From assembly GCF_008056315.1 (NCBI RefSeq), contig NZ_VRKQ01000008.1:310001-374000 (forward strand): a stretch of 64,000 bases of DNA. Direction: 5' to 3'. The notes under the pieces are model-generated. The model saw nothing but the letters and a program-made list of their open reading frames with translations. It made no database searches and was not told the origin of the DNA. How positions within the stretch are numbered: position 1 is the first letter of the stretch; every line of letters begins with the position of its first letter. This stretch comes from Seonamhaeicola maritimus. Lineage in GTDB: Bacteria > Bacteroidota > Bacteroidia > Flavobacteriales > Flavobacteriaceae. Made by a program: the position numbers and the translations under genes. This document shows positions 9,137 to 18,347 of the stretch, one piece after another.

Positions 9137-9463
9137 ATGGATATAAAAAACGCTCAAAAAATTGTAGACAATTGGATTAATGAACACGGAGTACGTTATT
9201 TTAATGAGCTTACCAATATGGCTCAACTCACTGAAGAAGTGGGAGAGGTAGCACGTATCATAGCTCGTCGTTATGGAGAGCAAAGCGAAAAAGAAAGCGA
9301 CAAGGATAAAGATTTAGGCGAAGAATTGGCCGATGTTTTATTTGTGGTATTGTGTCTTGCAAACCAAACGGGAGTAGATTTACAACAAGCTTTTGATAAA
9401 AGAATGGATAAGAAAGCAAAACGTGATCATGATAGACATCATAATAATGAAAAGCTAAAATGA
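9137..9463 (+). CDS. MazG-like nucleotide pyrophosphohydrolase
   Basis: 108-residue all-alpha NTP pyrophosphatase of the MazG/dUTPase superfamily. It shows the EEVGE (residues about 32-36) and EELADVLF (about 63-70) helices, whose acidic residues bind Mg2+. It probably removes non-canonical nucleoside triphosphates, but the exact substrate is unknown. A Lys/His-rich tail ends the protein. It begins at the base after the stop of the transglutaminase-like gene and is probably the last gene of that transcript. Confidence 0.88.
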   Translation: MDIKNAQKIVDNWINEHGVRYFNELTNMAQLTEEVGEVARIIARRYGEQSEKESDKDKDLGEELADVLFVVLCLANQTGVDLQQAFDKRMDKKAKRDHDRHHNNEKLK

Positions 9464-9541
9464 TAACTATCTCAAATTAAAACTTTAAGAGGCCTTTTAA
9501 AAAAATAAACAAGATTCATAGTATTAATCTTCATTATCCTG

Positions 9542-9549
9542 TAAATTTG
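9542..9549 (+). promoter_or_regulatory. Probable -7 promoter element of aroA
   Basis: TAAATTTG matches TAnnTTTG exactly and lies 30 bases before the aroA ATG, leaving a leader of about 20-25 bases. No clear -33 motif is seen. The rest of the 115-base gap contains no hairpin that I could support. Confidence 0.5.
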
Positions 9550-9578
9550 CTGCTTGTTAAAAACACTATTTAAAAAGC

Positions 9579-10802
9579 ATGCAAATTACGCTTCAAAAGT
9601 CTGATGTAGTTAAACAGTCTTCAGTTCAAATTACAGGTTCAAAAAGTGAGTCTAATAGGTTATTGCTATTAAAAGCATTGTACCCCGTTTTCAATCTAGA
9701 AAATGTATCCAATTCAGATGATAGTAACCTAATGACTAATGCATTGGCTACAAATTCTGAGGTAATAGATATTCATCATGCCGGTACAGCAATGCGATTT
9801 CTTACAGCTTTTTTTGCTATTCAGGAAGGTAGAGACGTTACGTTAACAGGCTCCAAACGAATGAAAGAGCGCCCTATTAAAATTTTAGTTGAGGCTTTAC
9901 AAGACTTGGGTGCTGATATTAGGTATGCTGAGAATGAAGGTTATCCGCCAATTAAAATTAAGGGAAAAAAGCTTATTAAAAATAAAGTGTCTTTGGCTGC
10001 TAATGTTAGTAGCCAGTATATTTCAGCGTTATTATTAATTGCTTCAAAACTTGAAAATGGTATAGAGATAACTTTAGAAGGAGAGATTACCTCCGTTCCA
10101 TATATAAAGATGACTTTAAGCTTGTTGGATGAAATAGGCGTAGAAACTTCATTTGAAAGAAATGTAATTAGGGTTCAACCATCAGCCAATTATCATCAAC
10201 CTGCAACTTTAACTGTAGAATCAGATTGGTCATCGGCATCTTATTATTTTAGTATCGCAGCCTTAAGTGAAGTAGGGACAGAAATTACCCTGTCTTCATA
10301 CAAAGAAAACTCATTACAGGGAGATTCTGTTTTAGTTGAAATATATAAGCAATTTGGTGTAAGTAGTTCTTTTAATGGTAATTCAATTACTTTAAAAAAG
10401 GAAGCTACAGTCTTAGAACATTTAAATTTAGATTTAAAGAATGCGCCAGACATAGCTCAAACTATAGCAGTGACATGTTTTGCTTTAGGAATGTCTTGTG
10501 ATTTAGTAGGGCTTCACACCTTAAAAATTAAAGAGACAGATAGATTAGTAGCTTTAAAAACAGAAATAGAAAAGTTAGGAGGCGAGGTTGAAATTACCGA
10601 TAAATCATTACACTTAAAAGCTGCAAACAATATCAAAGAATTGGTATCTATTGGTACATATAATGATCACAGAATGGCAATGGCATTTGCGCCTTTAGCA
10701 TTAAGAGTACCAATAATTATAGAAGATGCTATTGTGGTTTCCAAATCATATCCAACCTTTTGGGATGACTTAAAATCTATCGGGTTTAAAATTACCAAAT
10801 AA
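9579..10802 (+). CDS. aroA: 3-phosphoshikimate 1-carboxyvinyltransferase (EPSP synthase)
   Basis: Cytoplasmic enzyme joining PEP to shikimate-3-phosphate, the sixth step of the shikimate pathway. The 407-residue protein carries GSKSESNRLLLL (residues about 19-30), which binds shikimate-3-phosphate and PEP, HAGTAMRFLTAFFA (about 68-81), KERPIK, KETDRL (about 318-323) and the C-terminal DHRMAMAFAPLAL. It is slightly shorter than the usual 420-440 residues, but all core motifs are there. It appears to be a single-gene unit with its own promoter, although it works in the same pathway as the operon at the left edge. Confidence 0.95.
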   Translation: MQITLQKSDVVKQSSVQITGSKSESNRLLLLKALYPVFNLENVSNSDDSNLMTNALATNSEVIDIHHAGTAMRFLTAFFAIQEGRDVTLTGSKRMKERPIKILVEALQDLGADIRYAENEGYPPIKIKGKKLIKNKVSLAANVSSQYISALLLIASKLENGIEITLEGEITSVPYIKMTLSLLDEIGVETSFERNVIRVQPSANYHQPATLTVESDWSSASYYFSIAALSEVGTEITLSSYKENSLQGDSVLVEIYKQFGVSSSFNGNSITLKKEATVLEHLNLDLKNAPDIAQTIAVTCFALGMSCDLVGLHTLKIKETDRLVALKTEIEKLGGEVEITDKSLHLKAANNIKELVSIGTYNDHRMAMAFAPLALRVPIIIEDAIVVSKSYPTFWDDLKSIGFKITK

Positions 10803-10841
10803 TAATCAGGTATTTACTTGACAACCCCTATCCTCAGATTG

Positions 10842-10849
10842 TATATTTG
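10842..10849 (+). promoter_or_regulatory. Probable promoter (-7 element) of queA
   Basis: TATATTTG fits TAnnTTTG. A TTGACA-like string begins at 10818, about 21 bases upstream, in the -33 region. Downstream, in the untranslated leader, is an 8-bp perfect inverted repeat (TTTTATGA at 10862-10869, TCATAAAA at 10874-10881) whose role is unknown. Confidence 0.5.
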
Positions 10850-10915
10850 CAACTTTTAGAATTTTATGAGAATTCATAAAACTTCAAAAATGTATCACTT
10901 TATAAAGATTTTTAC

Positions 10916-11965
10916 ATGAAATTATCACATTTTGGCTTTGATTTACCACAAGAACTTTTAGCAGAATACCCTTCAGAACATAGAGATGAAGCACGCCTAA
11001 TGGTTCTAAATAGAAAAGAGCAAACCATTGAACATAAATTGTTTAAAGACATTATTGAATATTTTAATGAAGATGATGTTTTAATTTTAAATAACACAAA
11101 AGTTTTTCCTGCTAGACTATATGGTAATAAGGAAAAAACTGGAGCTAGAATAGAAGTATTTTTATTAAGAGAACTTAATGAAGATCAAAGATTATGGGAT
11201 GTTTTGGTAGATCCAGCACGTAAAATAAGAATTGGAAACAAACTTTATTTTGGTGATGATGACACTTTAGTGGCAGAGGTAATTGATAATACAACATCTC
11301 GTGGTAGAACTCTTCGTTTTTTATATGATGGTTCTTATTCAGAATTCAGAAGAAAATTAAACGAACTTGGAGAAACACCGCTTCCAAAGTATATAAAAAG
11401 AGACGTTGAGCCAGAAGATGAAGACCGTTACCAAACTATTTACGCTAAAAACGAAGGAGCGGTAGCTGCACCAACTGCAGGGCTTCACTTTTCAAAGCAC
11501 CTTTTAAAGCGTTTAGAGATTAAGGGTGTTAATTTTGCAGAGGTTACTCTACACGTTGGTTTAGGCACCTTCAATCCTGTTGAAGTAGAAGACCTTTCAA
11601 AGCATAAAATGGATAGTGAGGAAATCACTATTGATAAATTTGCTGTGAATACTGTTAACCAAGCTATTAATGATAAAAGGCGTATTTGTGCTGTGGGTAC
11701 AACTGCTATGAGAGCTATTGAAAGTGCGGTATCATCAGGAGGTATGCTTAATGAAATGGATGGTTGGTCAAATAAATTTATTTTTCCGCCGTATGATTTC
11801 AGTATAGCAAACTGTATGATTACCAATTTTCATACACCAAAATCTACGTTGTTAATGATGGTTTCTGCCTTTGCAGGTCATGATTTTATCATGAAAGCTT
11901 ATGAAGAAGCAGTTAAAGAAAAGTACAAATTCTATAGCTACGGAGACGCCATGTTAATTATTTAA
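10916..11965 (+). CDS. queA: S-adenosylmethionine:tRNA ribosyltransferase-isomerase
   Basis: Transfers and isomerises the ribosyl part of SAM onto 7-aminomethyl-7-deazaguanine in tRNA, making epoxyqueuosine. The length (349 residues) is standard. Family motifs include the start [29 protein letters not shown] (around residue 59), [13 protein letters not shown] (around 181), [13 protein letters not shown] and [11 protein letters not shown]. It acts in the cytoplasm late in queuosine synthesis. The gene stands alone between its own promoter and a terminator, facing the leftward mevalonate genes. Confidence 0.95.
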   Translation: MKLSHFGFDLPQELLAEYPSEHRDEARLMVLNRKEQTIEHKLFKDIIEYFNEDDVLILNNTKVFPARLYGNKEKTGARIEVFLLRELNEDQRLWDVLVDPARKIRIGNKLYFGDDDTLVAEVIDNTTSRGRTLRFLYDGSYSEFRRKLNELGETPLPKYIKRDVEPEDEDRYQTIYAKNEGAVAAPTAGLHFSKHLLKRLEIKGVNFAEVTLHVGLGTFNPVEVEDLSKHKMDSEEITIDKFAVNTVNQAINDKRRICAVGTTAMRAIESAVSSGGMLNEMDGWSNKFIFPPYDFSIANCMITNFHTPKSTLLMMVSAFAGHDFIMKAYEEAVKEKYKFYSYGDAMLII

Positions 11966-11988
11966 TCATGTATTAAATATCAAAATAT

Positions 11989-12016
11989 AAGCCTCGTTTA
12001 TCGGGGCTTTTTTTTT
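11989..12016 (+). terminator. Intrinsic terminator after queA
   Basis: 8-bp stem (AAGCCTCG with CGGGGCTT, one G-T pair) and a short loop, followed by a run of nine Ts (12008-12016). It lies 24 bases after the queA stop, in the convergent gap before the GHMP kinase gene. Confidence 0.88.
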
Positions 12017-12048
12017 ATTGTATTTAAGAACGAAGTATTGAATCTATT

Positions 12049-12960
12049 TTACAATACCATTTCGGTATAGGGAATTATAGTTTTATATCCTTTGTTGATA
12101 AAATAATTGATTGAATGCGCTTTTGAGGTTGCCAAAACAAAATCACCACCCCATGCTCCAAGACTTTTAATACTGCCATTAAAATCGTTAAATAGAAGTC
12201 CTTTAACCGGTGTTTGATTAGTGATTTTAGCTATCAAAAATTCATGTTGGTTTATCAGGCTTTCAAACTCATCCAAAGAATCACAATGAATCATTTTTGA
12301 AGTAAGAGTGTTAATTTCAGAAATAACTGTTTTTACATTTTCTTTGTCTTGGGCTCTATAATGAGCTATTCCTTCTCTGCTGTTTTGCTTTTTATTCAAA
12401 TGAACAAAATAGAGATGTTCCTTAAATTCAGGATTAAACTCCTGGAGATTAATGAAAACCTTATTATTTAATATTTGATAGCTAATAGGGTTGTTGTTTT
12501 GAGCGCAAGCTATATCATAACCGCTTCCTCCAAAAGTGAGTTCTAAAAGCTTAAAAGCATTAATCTTTGCCCATTGGGCAATATTGTTAATTAAAGTAGA
12601 TGATGTACCTAGTCCCCAGTTTCTAGGAAAATCTAGAACGGTGGTTATGTTATATCCGCTATTGGAATTTAAAAAATTGGGGTTAAGTTGTTTTGCAGCT
12701 TTAAGTATCTGTAGTAATCTTATAGTTGTATTATCATCCTGCATGGATTTGAGTTTCTCGCTATCAGAAAATTTAAATGTACCATTAAACCATTCAATTC
12801 CTTTTTCATCTAAACTTTTCCATGAAATTATAGGTTCGTCAATAGGTTCTACTGTAAGAGATTGACCGTACTTGGTAGGAATGGCCAGAGAATTGGCCCC
12901 GTCAAGAACAACATATTCTCCAGAAAGTAAAAGTTTCCCGTTGCTATAAAATTTTTGCAT
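12049..12960 (-). CDS. GYDIA-family GHMP kinase (candidate mevalonate-pathway kinase)
   Basis: 303-residue GHMP-superfamily kinase. The N-terminal strand GKLLLSGEYVVLDG (residues 8-21) and the ATP-binding GLGTSS loop (116-121) are characteristic. The GYDIA motif (147-151) defines a Bacteroidota subfamily. The start is two bases after the stop of mvaA on the same strand, so the two are an operon. That pairing suggests a mevalonate or phosphomevalonate kinase role in isoprenoid precursor synthesis. The subfamily's substrate is not established to my knowledge, so the role is inferred from the neighbour and the fold. Confidence 0.85.
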   Translation of the reverse strand: MQKFYSNGKLLLSGEYVVLDGANSLAIPTKYGQSLTVEPIDEPIISWKSLDEKGIEWFNGTFKFSDSEKLKSMQDDNTTIRLLQILKAAKQLNPNFLNSNSGYNITTVLDFPRNWGLGTSSTLINNIAQWAKINAFKLLELTFGGSGYDIACAQNNNPISYQILNNKVFINLQEFNPEFKEHLYFVHLNKKQNSREGIAHYRAQDKENVKTVISEINTLTSKMIHCDSLDEFESLINQHEFLIAKITNQTPVKGLLFNDFNGSIKSLGAWGGDFVLATSKAHSINYFINKGYKTIIPYTEMVL

Positions 12961-12962
12961 GC

Positions 12963-14285
12963 TTAATTTTTCGCCCTTAATTTTTGTATAGCTTCAACAA
13001 CTGCACTATGAGTTACGGTGTTGTTTTTAAAGTACTCAACTAAAGTTTGTTTTTCAACGTTAGTGGCTTCAAATTGATTTAAGATATTCATCAAATGCAT
13101 TTTCATGTGCCCCTGTTGAATTCCCGTGGTTGTTAAAGAGCGTATTGCACCAAAATTTTGTGCTAAACCTGCAACTGCAATAATTTGCATTAATTCTCTT
13201 GCCGATGGTTTGTGCAATAACTCCAGAGCTAATTTTACCAAAGGATGTAAACTAGTTAATCCACCAACAGTGCCTAAAGCCAATGGGATTTCAATCCAAA
13301 ATTTAAACGTGTCGTCTTCTATTTTCGCGTGAGTTAAACTACTATACTTTCCCTTTCTCGCCGCATAAGCATGAACACCAGCTTCAACAGCTCTAAAGTC
13401 GTTTCCGGTGGCTAAAACCACCGCATCTATACCGTTCATTATGCCTTTGTTGTGGGTTACGGCTCGGTAAGGTTCTATTTCTGCTATATTAACAGCTCGT
13501 ACAAATTTTTCGGCTAATACTCTACCTGAAACTGAAGAGTTTTCAGATAATTCGTCTACATGACAACTAACTTCTGCTCTAACTAAACAATCTGGAACAT
13601 AATTAGATAAGATGCTCATAATTATATCAATTTGTTTTTCTTCTTCAGAAAACAAATCAAAATTAAGAGCTTCATTTTTAAAAGTTTTCGCAAATTGTTC
13701 TAAACATGAATTTATGAAATTGGCCCCCATAGCATCAAGTGTTTCAAATGATGCGTGAAGCTGGTAGTAGCCATTAATGTCTTCAGTTTTATCTATTAGT
13801 TCAATATTTAAAATGCCACCTCCACGTTTTTCCATATTGGCAGTAATGGATTTGGTTTCTTGAATAAGTTTGGGCTTTACAATGTCAAAAAATTGACCGA
13901 GCTTTTCAAAATCACCTTTAAAAACAAAATGTACTTGCCCAATTTTGGTAGTAGAAATCACATTGGTTATAAAACCACCTCTATCTAGCCAAAACTTCCC
14001 AGCTTTACTGGCTGCAGCTACTACAGAACTTTCTTCTATAGCCATTGGTATAGTGTACAACTTATCATTTATTAAAAAATTAGGTGCTACACCTAGAGGT
14101 AAATAATAATTGGTAATTGTGTTTTCAATAAATTCATCATGTAGCTGTTGTAGTTTTTCATCGGAATTCCAATATTGTTTTAAAATACCTTTAGCGCTTT
14201 CCGCGTTTGCGAAATAGGTGTCTACAATCCAATCAATTTTTTTTGACTTTGAAAGCTTTGAAAAACCAGCAATAGATTTACTCAT
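12963..14285 (-). CDS. mvaA: Hydroxymethylglutaryl-CoA reductase, class II (degradative-type sequence)
   Basis: 440-residue class II HMG-CoA reductase. The catalytic Glu lies in PMAIEESSVVAAASKA (Glu84/85), the Lys in THNKGIMNGIDAV, the Asp in ATGNDFRAVEAG and the catalytic His in the C-terminal QGHMKMHL. Despite the degradative label of the class, in flavobacteria without the MEP route it is expected to work biosynthetically, reducing HMG-CoA to mevalonate. It is cytoplasmic, lacks the membrane anchor of class I enzymes, and is co-transcribed with the downstream GHMP kinase. Confidence 0.94.
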   Translation of the reverse strand: MSKSIAGFSKLSKSKKIDWIVDTYFANAESAKGILKQYWNSDEKLQQLHDEFIENTITNYYLPLGVAPNFLINDKLYTIPMAIEESSVVAAASKAGKFWLDRGGFITNVISTTKIGQVHFVFKGDFEKLGQFFDIVKPKLIQETKSITANMEKRGGGILNIELIDKTEDINGYYQLHASFETLDAMGANFINSCLEQFAKTFKNEALNFDLFSEEEKQIDIIMSILSNYVPDCLVRAEVSCHVDELSENSSVSGRVLAEKFVRAVNIAEIEPYRAVTHNKGIMNGIDAVVLATGNDFRAVEAGVHAYAARKGKYSSLTHAKIEDDTFKFWIEIPLALGTVGGLTSLHPLVKLALELLHKPSARELMQIIAVAGLAQNFGAIRSLTTTGIQQGHMKMHLMNILNQFEATNVEKQTLVEYFKNNTVTHSAVVEAIQKLRAKN

Positions 14286-14304
14286 AAAAAGGGTGTTTAT
14301 CGAG

Positions 14305-14312
14305 CAAAGATA
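14305..14312 (-). promoter_or_regulatory. Probable -7 element of the mvaA-GHMP kinase operon
   Basis: On the minus strand this reads TATCTTTG followed by C, the common flavobacterial -7 form, 19 bases ahead of the mvaA ATG. The divergent gap (14286-14523) is very AT-rich. I see no equally good element for the rightward peptidase gene and no other structure in it. Confidence 0.55.
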
Positions 14313-14523
14313 CTACTCTTGGTATGAATATTGAATATCTTAATTGTTACGGCTTAATTAAGTGTTAATAATTGCTGTTTTTTGAAGAAAATTTAGTAAA
14401 ATTGACATCATTTTAAGTAAAAAACATTTTTTTTAACTAAACATAGGTTATTTTCAATTTTAAATTGTAAGAATAGTTATTGGATTGTTTTACTTTAATT
14501 GATCAAATAATATAATATATTAT

Positions 14524-16740
14524 ATGAAATACCTTAAGTTTTCTTTTTGCGTTTTTTTGCTTTTCACTTCATTTATTAACGCGCAAAAAAAAGAAATTAC
14601 TTTAGAAAATATTTGGAATGGCTCATTTAGAACAGAGCGTATGGATGTGCTGCATTCTTTGGCTAATGGACAGCAATATTCGGTTTTAAATTTTGATAGA
14701 AATACGGGGTCAACATTTATTGATGTTTATAATTATAAAACTTTAGAAAAGGCACAAAGGTTGGTGTCTTCAGAAACAATTCCAGAGTTAAGGTATTTTA
14801 GTGATTACTCGTTTAGTACTGATGAACAAAAGGTGCTATTGGCAACAGAAGTAGAACAGCTTTATAGACATTCAACTAAGGGTGTTTATTTTGTTTACGA
14901 TTTTAATACAAAAAAGGTTGTAAAAGTTCATAATGAAAAGATTCAGCAGCCGATGTTTTCACCTGATGGTAACAAAGTTGCTTTTGCTTTAGATAATAAC
15001 TTATTTATAAAGGATTTAGTTGCTGATAGGGTTACTCAGATAACCTCAGACGGAGAATACAATAGAATTATTAATGGAATTACCGACTGGGTTTACGAAG
15101 AAGAATTTGCCTTTGTAAGGGCATTTGATTGGAATGTGTCAAATACCAAAATTGCATATATTAAGTTTGATGAAACAAAAGTTCCTGAATTTTCAATGGA
15201 TGTATACGGAACTGGACTTTACCAAACCCAACATGTATTTAAGTATCCAAAAGCAGGAGAAGCAAATTCTCTTGTGTCAGTACATGTATATGATTTAGAG
15301 TCCGGACATACTAATAAATTAAAGGTAGATAATAATTTTGATGATTTTTATATTCCTAAGCTTAAATGGACTAATAAAGCAGATAAATTATGTGCCATAT
15401 ATTTAAATAGACATCAAAACGAAGCACATATTTGGGCAATAAATACAAAGACTAGTGAATCTAAAATAGTGTTGGTGGAAAAAGATGATGCTTATATTGA
15501 AGAAGGATATGGTATTAATTTTCTAAAAGACAATAGTTTTCTTTGGTTAAGCGAAAAAGACGGATATAATCATATTTATCATTATTCTGAAGATGGAGAT
15601 TTGATAAATCAAGTTACTATTGGTAATTGGGATGTAACACAGTATTATGGCTATGATGATAAAACAGACCGGGTATTCTATCAGTCTGTAGAAAACAGTT
15701 CAATAAATAGAGATGTTTTTTCAGTAAAGTTGAATGGACGGAGTAAAAAGAGACTTACTAATATAGATGGCACCAACAGCGCTTCATTTAGCGCAGATTT
15801 CACTTATTTTATAAACTCTTATTCTAATGCTAAAACGCCAATTAAATATTCTTTAAATAACGCCTCAACGGGTAAATTGATTAAAAGTATAAAAGACAAC
15901 CATAGGTTAGAAGAGCAACTTTCAAACTACAAATTGTCTCATAAGGAATTTAGTACCATTCATATAAATGGAAACGACTTGAATATGTGGATGATGAAGC
16001 CTGTAGATTTTGATGAATCAAAACAATACCCGTTATTAATGTATCAATATTCAGGTCCGGGTTCTCAAAGAGTTACCAATAGTTGGTATCGTCCAGAAAG
16101 ATATTTATGGTTTCATACCTTGGTTAATAAAGGTTATATAATTGTATGTGTTGATGGTAGAGGTACTGGATTTAAAGGCGCTGATTTTAAAAAATCCACT
16201 TATTTAAATTTGGTAAAGTATGAAACGGAAGATCAAATTGAAGCTGCGAAAACGTTGGGTAAATTACCTTATATAGATAAAGAACGAATTGGTATTTGGG
16301 GATGGAGTTTTGGTGGGCATGTTTCTACAAATGCTCTATTAAAAGGTAATGATGTTTTTAAAATGGCAATAGCAGTGGCACCTGTAACAAATTGGCGGTT
16401 TTACGATACTGTTTATACGGAACGTTTTTTAAGAACACCTCAAGAAAACCCTTCTGGTTATGATAATAATTCCCCTTTTTATTATCCCCATTTGCTTAAA
16501 GGAGATTATTTGCTAATTCATGGTTCTGGAGATGATAATGTGCATGTGCAGCATACTATGAGAATGGTTGAGTCTCTGGTACAGGCAGATAAACAGTTTG
16601 ATTGGGCGGTATACCCAGATAAAAATCATGGTATTTATGGCGGTAATACAAGCCTACATTTACATAAGAAAATGACAAGTTTTATTATTAATAAATTAGG
16701 AGATAAGAGAAAGGTGTCTAAGGCAGGGGATAAAAAGTGA
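14524..16740 (+). CDS. S9 family peptidase, dipeptidyl peptidase IV type
   Basis: 738-residue exported serine peptidase with a signal peptide (1-20, ending INAQ). An N-terminal beta-propeller (about 40-480) is followed by an alpha/beta hydrolase domain. The triad is Ser595 (GWSFGGH), Asp670 (HGSGDDNVH) and His702 (DKNHG). The Glu-rich motif VYEEEFAF (residues 190-197) matches the double-Glu that holds the substrate amino terminus in DPP IV, supporting removal of X-Pro/X-Ala dipeptides in the periplasm. It is followed by two POT transporters that could import its products. GWSFGGH replaces the more common GWSYGGY. Confidence 0.92.
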   Translation: MKYLKFSFCVFLLFTSFINAQKKEITLENIWNGSFRTERMDVLHSLANGQQYSVLNFDRNTGSTFIDVYNYKTLEKAQRLVSSETIPELRYFSDYSFSTDEQKVLLATEVEQLYRHSTKGVYFVYDFNTKKVVKVHNEKIQQPMFSPDGNKVAFALDNNLFIKDLVADRVTQITSDGEYNRIINGITDWVYEEEFAFVRAFDWNVSNTKIAYIKFDETKVPEFSMDVYGTGLYQTQHVFKYPKAGEANSLVSVHVYDLESGHTNKLKVDNNFDDFYIPKLKWTNKADKLCAIYLNRHQNEAHIWAINTKTSESKIVLVEKDDAYIEEGYGINFLKDNSFLWLSEKDGYNHIYHYSEDGDLINQVTIGNWDVTQYYGYDDKTDRVFYQSVENSSINRDVFSVKLNGRSKKRLTNIDGTNSASFSADFTYFINSYSNAKTPIKYSLNNASTGKLIKSIKDNHRLEEQLSNYKLSHKEFSTIHINGNDLNMWMMKPVDFDESKQYPLLMYQYSGPGSQRVTNSWYRPERYLWFHTLVNKGYIIVCVDGRGTGFKGADFKKSTYLNLVKYETEDQIEAAKTLGKLPYIDKERIGIWGWSFGGHVSTNALLKGNDVFKMAIAVAPVTNWRFYDTVYTERFLRTPQENPSGYDNNSPFYYPHLLKGDYLLIHGSGDDNVHVQHTMRMVESLVQADKQFDWAVYPDKNHGIYGGNTSLHLHKKMTSFIINKLGDKRKVSKAGDKK

Positions 16741-16776
16741 TAAAAGGATAAAAAAAACTAACCAATTACAGATTAT

Positions 16777-18336
16777 ATGGCAACTACATCAGTAAAACCA
16801 CATCAAAAAGAACTTTTCGGGCAACCTATTGGCTTGTATATTTTGTTTTTAACAGAAATGTGGGAGCGTTTTTCATATTATGGAATGAGAGCTTTATTAG
16901 TGCTTTATATGACTGCTTCAACAATGGGTGAAGATGCACGAGGAAGCGGTTTAGGATGGACGGATAAAGAGGCATTAGCACTTTATGGATGGTATACTAT
17001 GTTGGTTTATGTAATGTCTATACCTGGAGGTATGATTGCAGATAAATTGATAGGCCAGAAGAAGGCTGTATTAGTCGGAGCAATTGTATTGTGCCTAGGG
17101 CATGGTGTTTTGGTACTTACAGACATTTGGGCATTTTATACAGGGTTAGGTTTAGTTATTCTGGGTGTTGGTTTGTTAAAACCCAATATATCTACCATGG
17201 TTGGTGGATTATATAAAGAAGGTGATATTAGGAGAGATAAAGGATTTAGTATTTTTTATATAGGTATTAATTTAGGGTCTTTATTAGCAACAATGATTGT
17301 TGGGTTGGTAGTGGCAGAATGGGGTTGGCATGCAGGATTTGGTTTAGCCGGAGTTGTTATGTTGCTAGGTTTGGTTAACTATATTTTAGGGCAAAAATAT
17401 TTAAGTCAAGTTGGAAATTTTGTTGCTCCAAAAGAAAATGATCCAAATGAAATTTCCTATGGTAAACTTTATGGAAAATTATTTTCATCTCCTAAGCAAT
17501 TAGTTTTTACAGGAATATTGTTATTGGCCTCTGTTTATGGTTGGTATACTTTAGAATGGGGTTATGGCTTGTTGTTTTTGTTTTTAACGGCCATTGCTGC
17601 CTTACTAATGATGATTTACAAAGAGTTAGAAACGCAAGTTTATAAGGATAGATTTGTAGTTTTATTGTTGTCTTTTATCATGGTAATAGTCTTTTGGGGA
17701 GCTTTTGAACAAGCTGGAGGATTAATGAACCTATATACGGATACTAAAACAGATAGGGTATTGTTTGGTTGGGAAATTCCAACAGTAATGTTTCAGAGTT
17801 TAAACGCAGGATTTATCATTATTTTTGCAACTTTGGTAGCATCTATATGGGCAAAAAGAAAGCTTAAAGGAAAAGAAGGGACTTCTTTGTTTAAAATGGC
17901 ATTAGGTATTATTATTATGGGCTTTGGCTTTATTTTTATGGTATTTGCAGCCATGGAATTTGAAAAGTCAGGAGCGTCTAGCATGTTATGGTTGGTATTA
18001 GCATATTTGTTTCATACTATTGGGGAATTATGTTTATCTCCTGTGGCATTATCATTTATTACCAAGCTAACTCCTGTAAAATATGCATCATTGATGATGG
18101 GGGTTTATTTTGCTGCTACAGGTTTAGGTAGTAAAGTAGCGGGTATTGTAGGTGAAGCAGCCAGTGATTTTGGTGAATATGCTATTTTCTTAGGAATTTT
18201 AGTTTTTACAATAATTATAGGGGCATTATTTATATTAATATTGAAACCCTTAAAGCGACTTACACATGGCGCAGAAGATAATGAGAAAATTATGCATTAT
18301 GATGAAGCTGAAGGCTTTGAACTGGCAGATAATTAA
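16777..18336 (+). CDS. Proton-dependent oligopeptide (POT/PTR2) family transporter 1
   Basis: 519-residue inner membrane protein of the POT branch of the major facilitator superfamily. TM1 carries the EMWERFSYYGMRAL signature (ExxERFxYY, residues about 26-39), which couples protons. The second PTR2 signature, FSIFYIGINLGSL, lies near residue 160. About 14 membrane segments are predicted by eye, including the two extra helices typical of bacterial POTs. It imports di- and tripeptides with protons. It begins 36 bases after the DPP IV-type peptidase and 11 bases before a second POT gene. Confidence 0.93.
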   Translation: MATTSVKPHQKELFGQPIGLYILFLTEMWERFSYYGMRALLVLYMTASTMGEDARGSGLGWTDKEALALYGWYTMLVYVMSIPGGMIADKLIGQKKAVLVGAIVLCLGHGVLVLTDIWAFYTGLGLVILGVGLLKPNISTMVGGLYKEGDIRRDKGFSIFYIGINLGSLLATMIVGLVVAEWGWHAGFGLAGVVMLLGLVNYILGQKYLSQVGNFVAPKENDPNEISYGKLYGKLFSSPKQLVFTGILLLASVYGWYTLEWGYGLLFLFLTAIAALLMMIYKELETQVYKDRFVVLLLSFIMVIVFWGAFEQAGGLMNLYTDTKTDRVLFGWEIPTVMFQSLNAGFIIIFATLVASIWAKRKLKGKEGTSLFKMALGIIIMGFGFIFMVFAAMEFEKSGASSMLWLVLAYLFHTIGELCLSPVALSFITKLTPVKYASLMMGVYFAATGLGSKVAGIVGEAASDFGEYAIFLGILVFTIIIGALFILILKPLKRLTHGAEDNEKIMHYDEAEGFELADN

Positions 18337-18347
18337 AATATACATAT

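Noticed and set aside
10803-10915. preQ1 riboswitch upstream of queA
   Set aside because: No preQ1 aptamer-like C-rich loop and A-rich tail could be found; only a short palindrome is present.
11485-11826. 113-residue frame antisense to queA
   Set aside because: Lies wholly inside queA on the other strand, has no ribosome-binding context and no recognisable protein.
12536-12865. 109-residue frame antisense to the GHMP kinase
   Set aside because: Covers conserved kinase codons on the other strand and shows no independent features.
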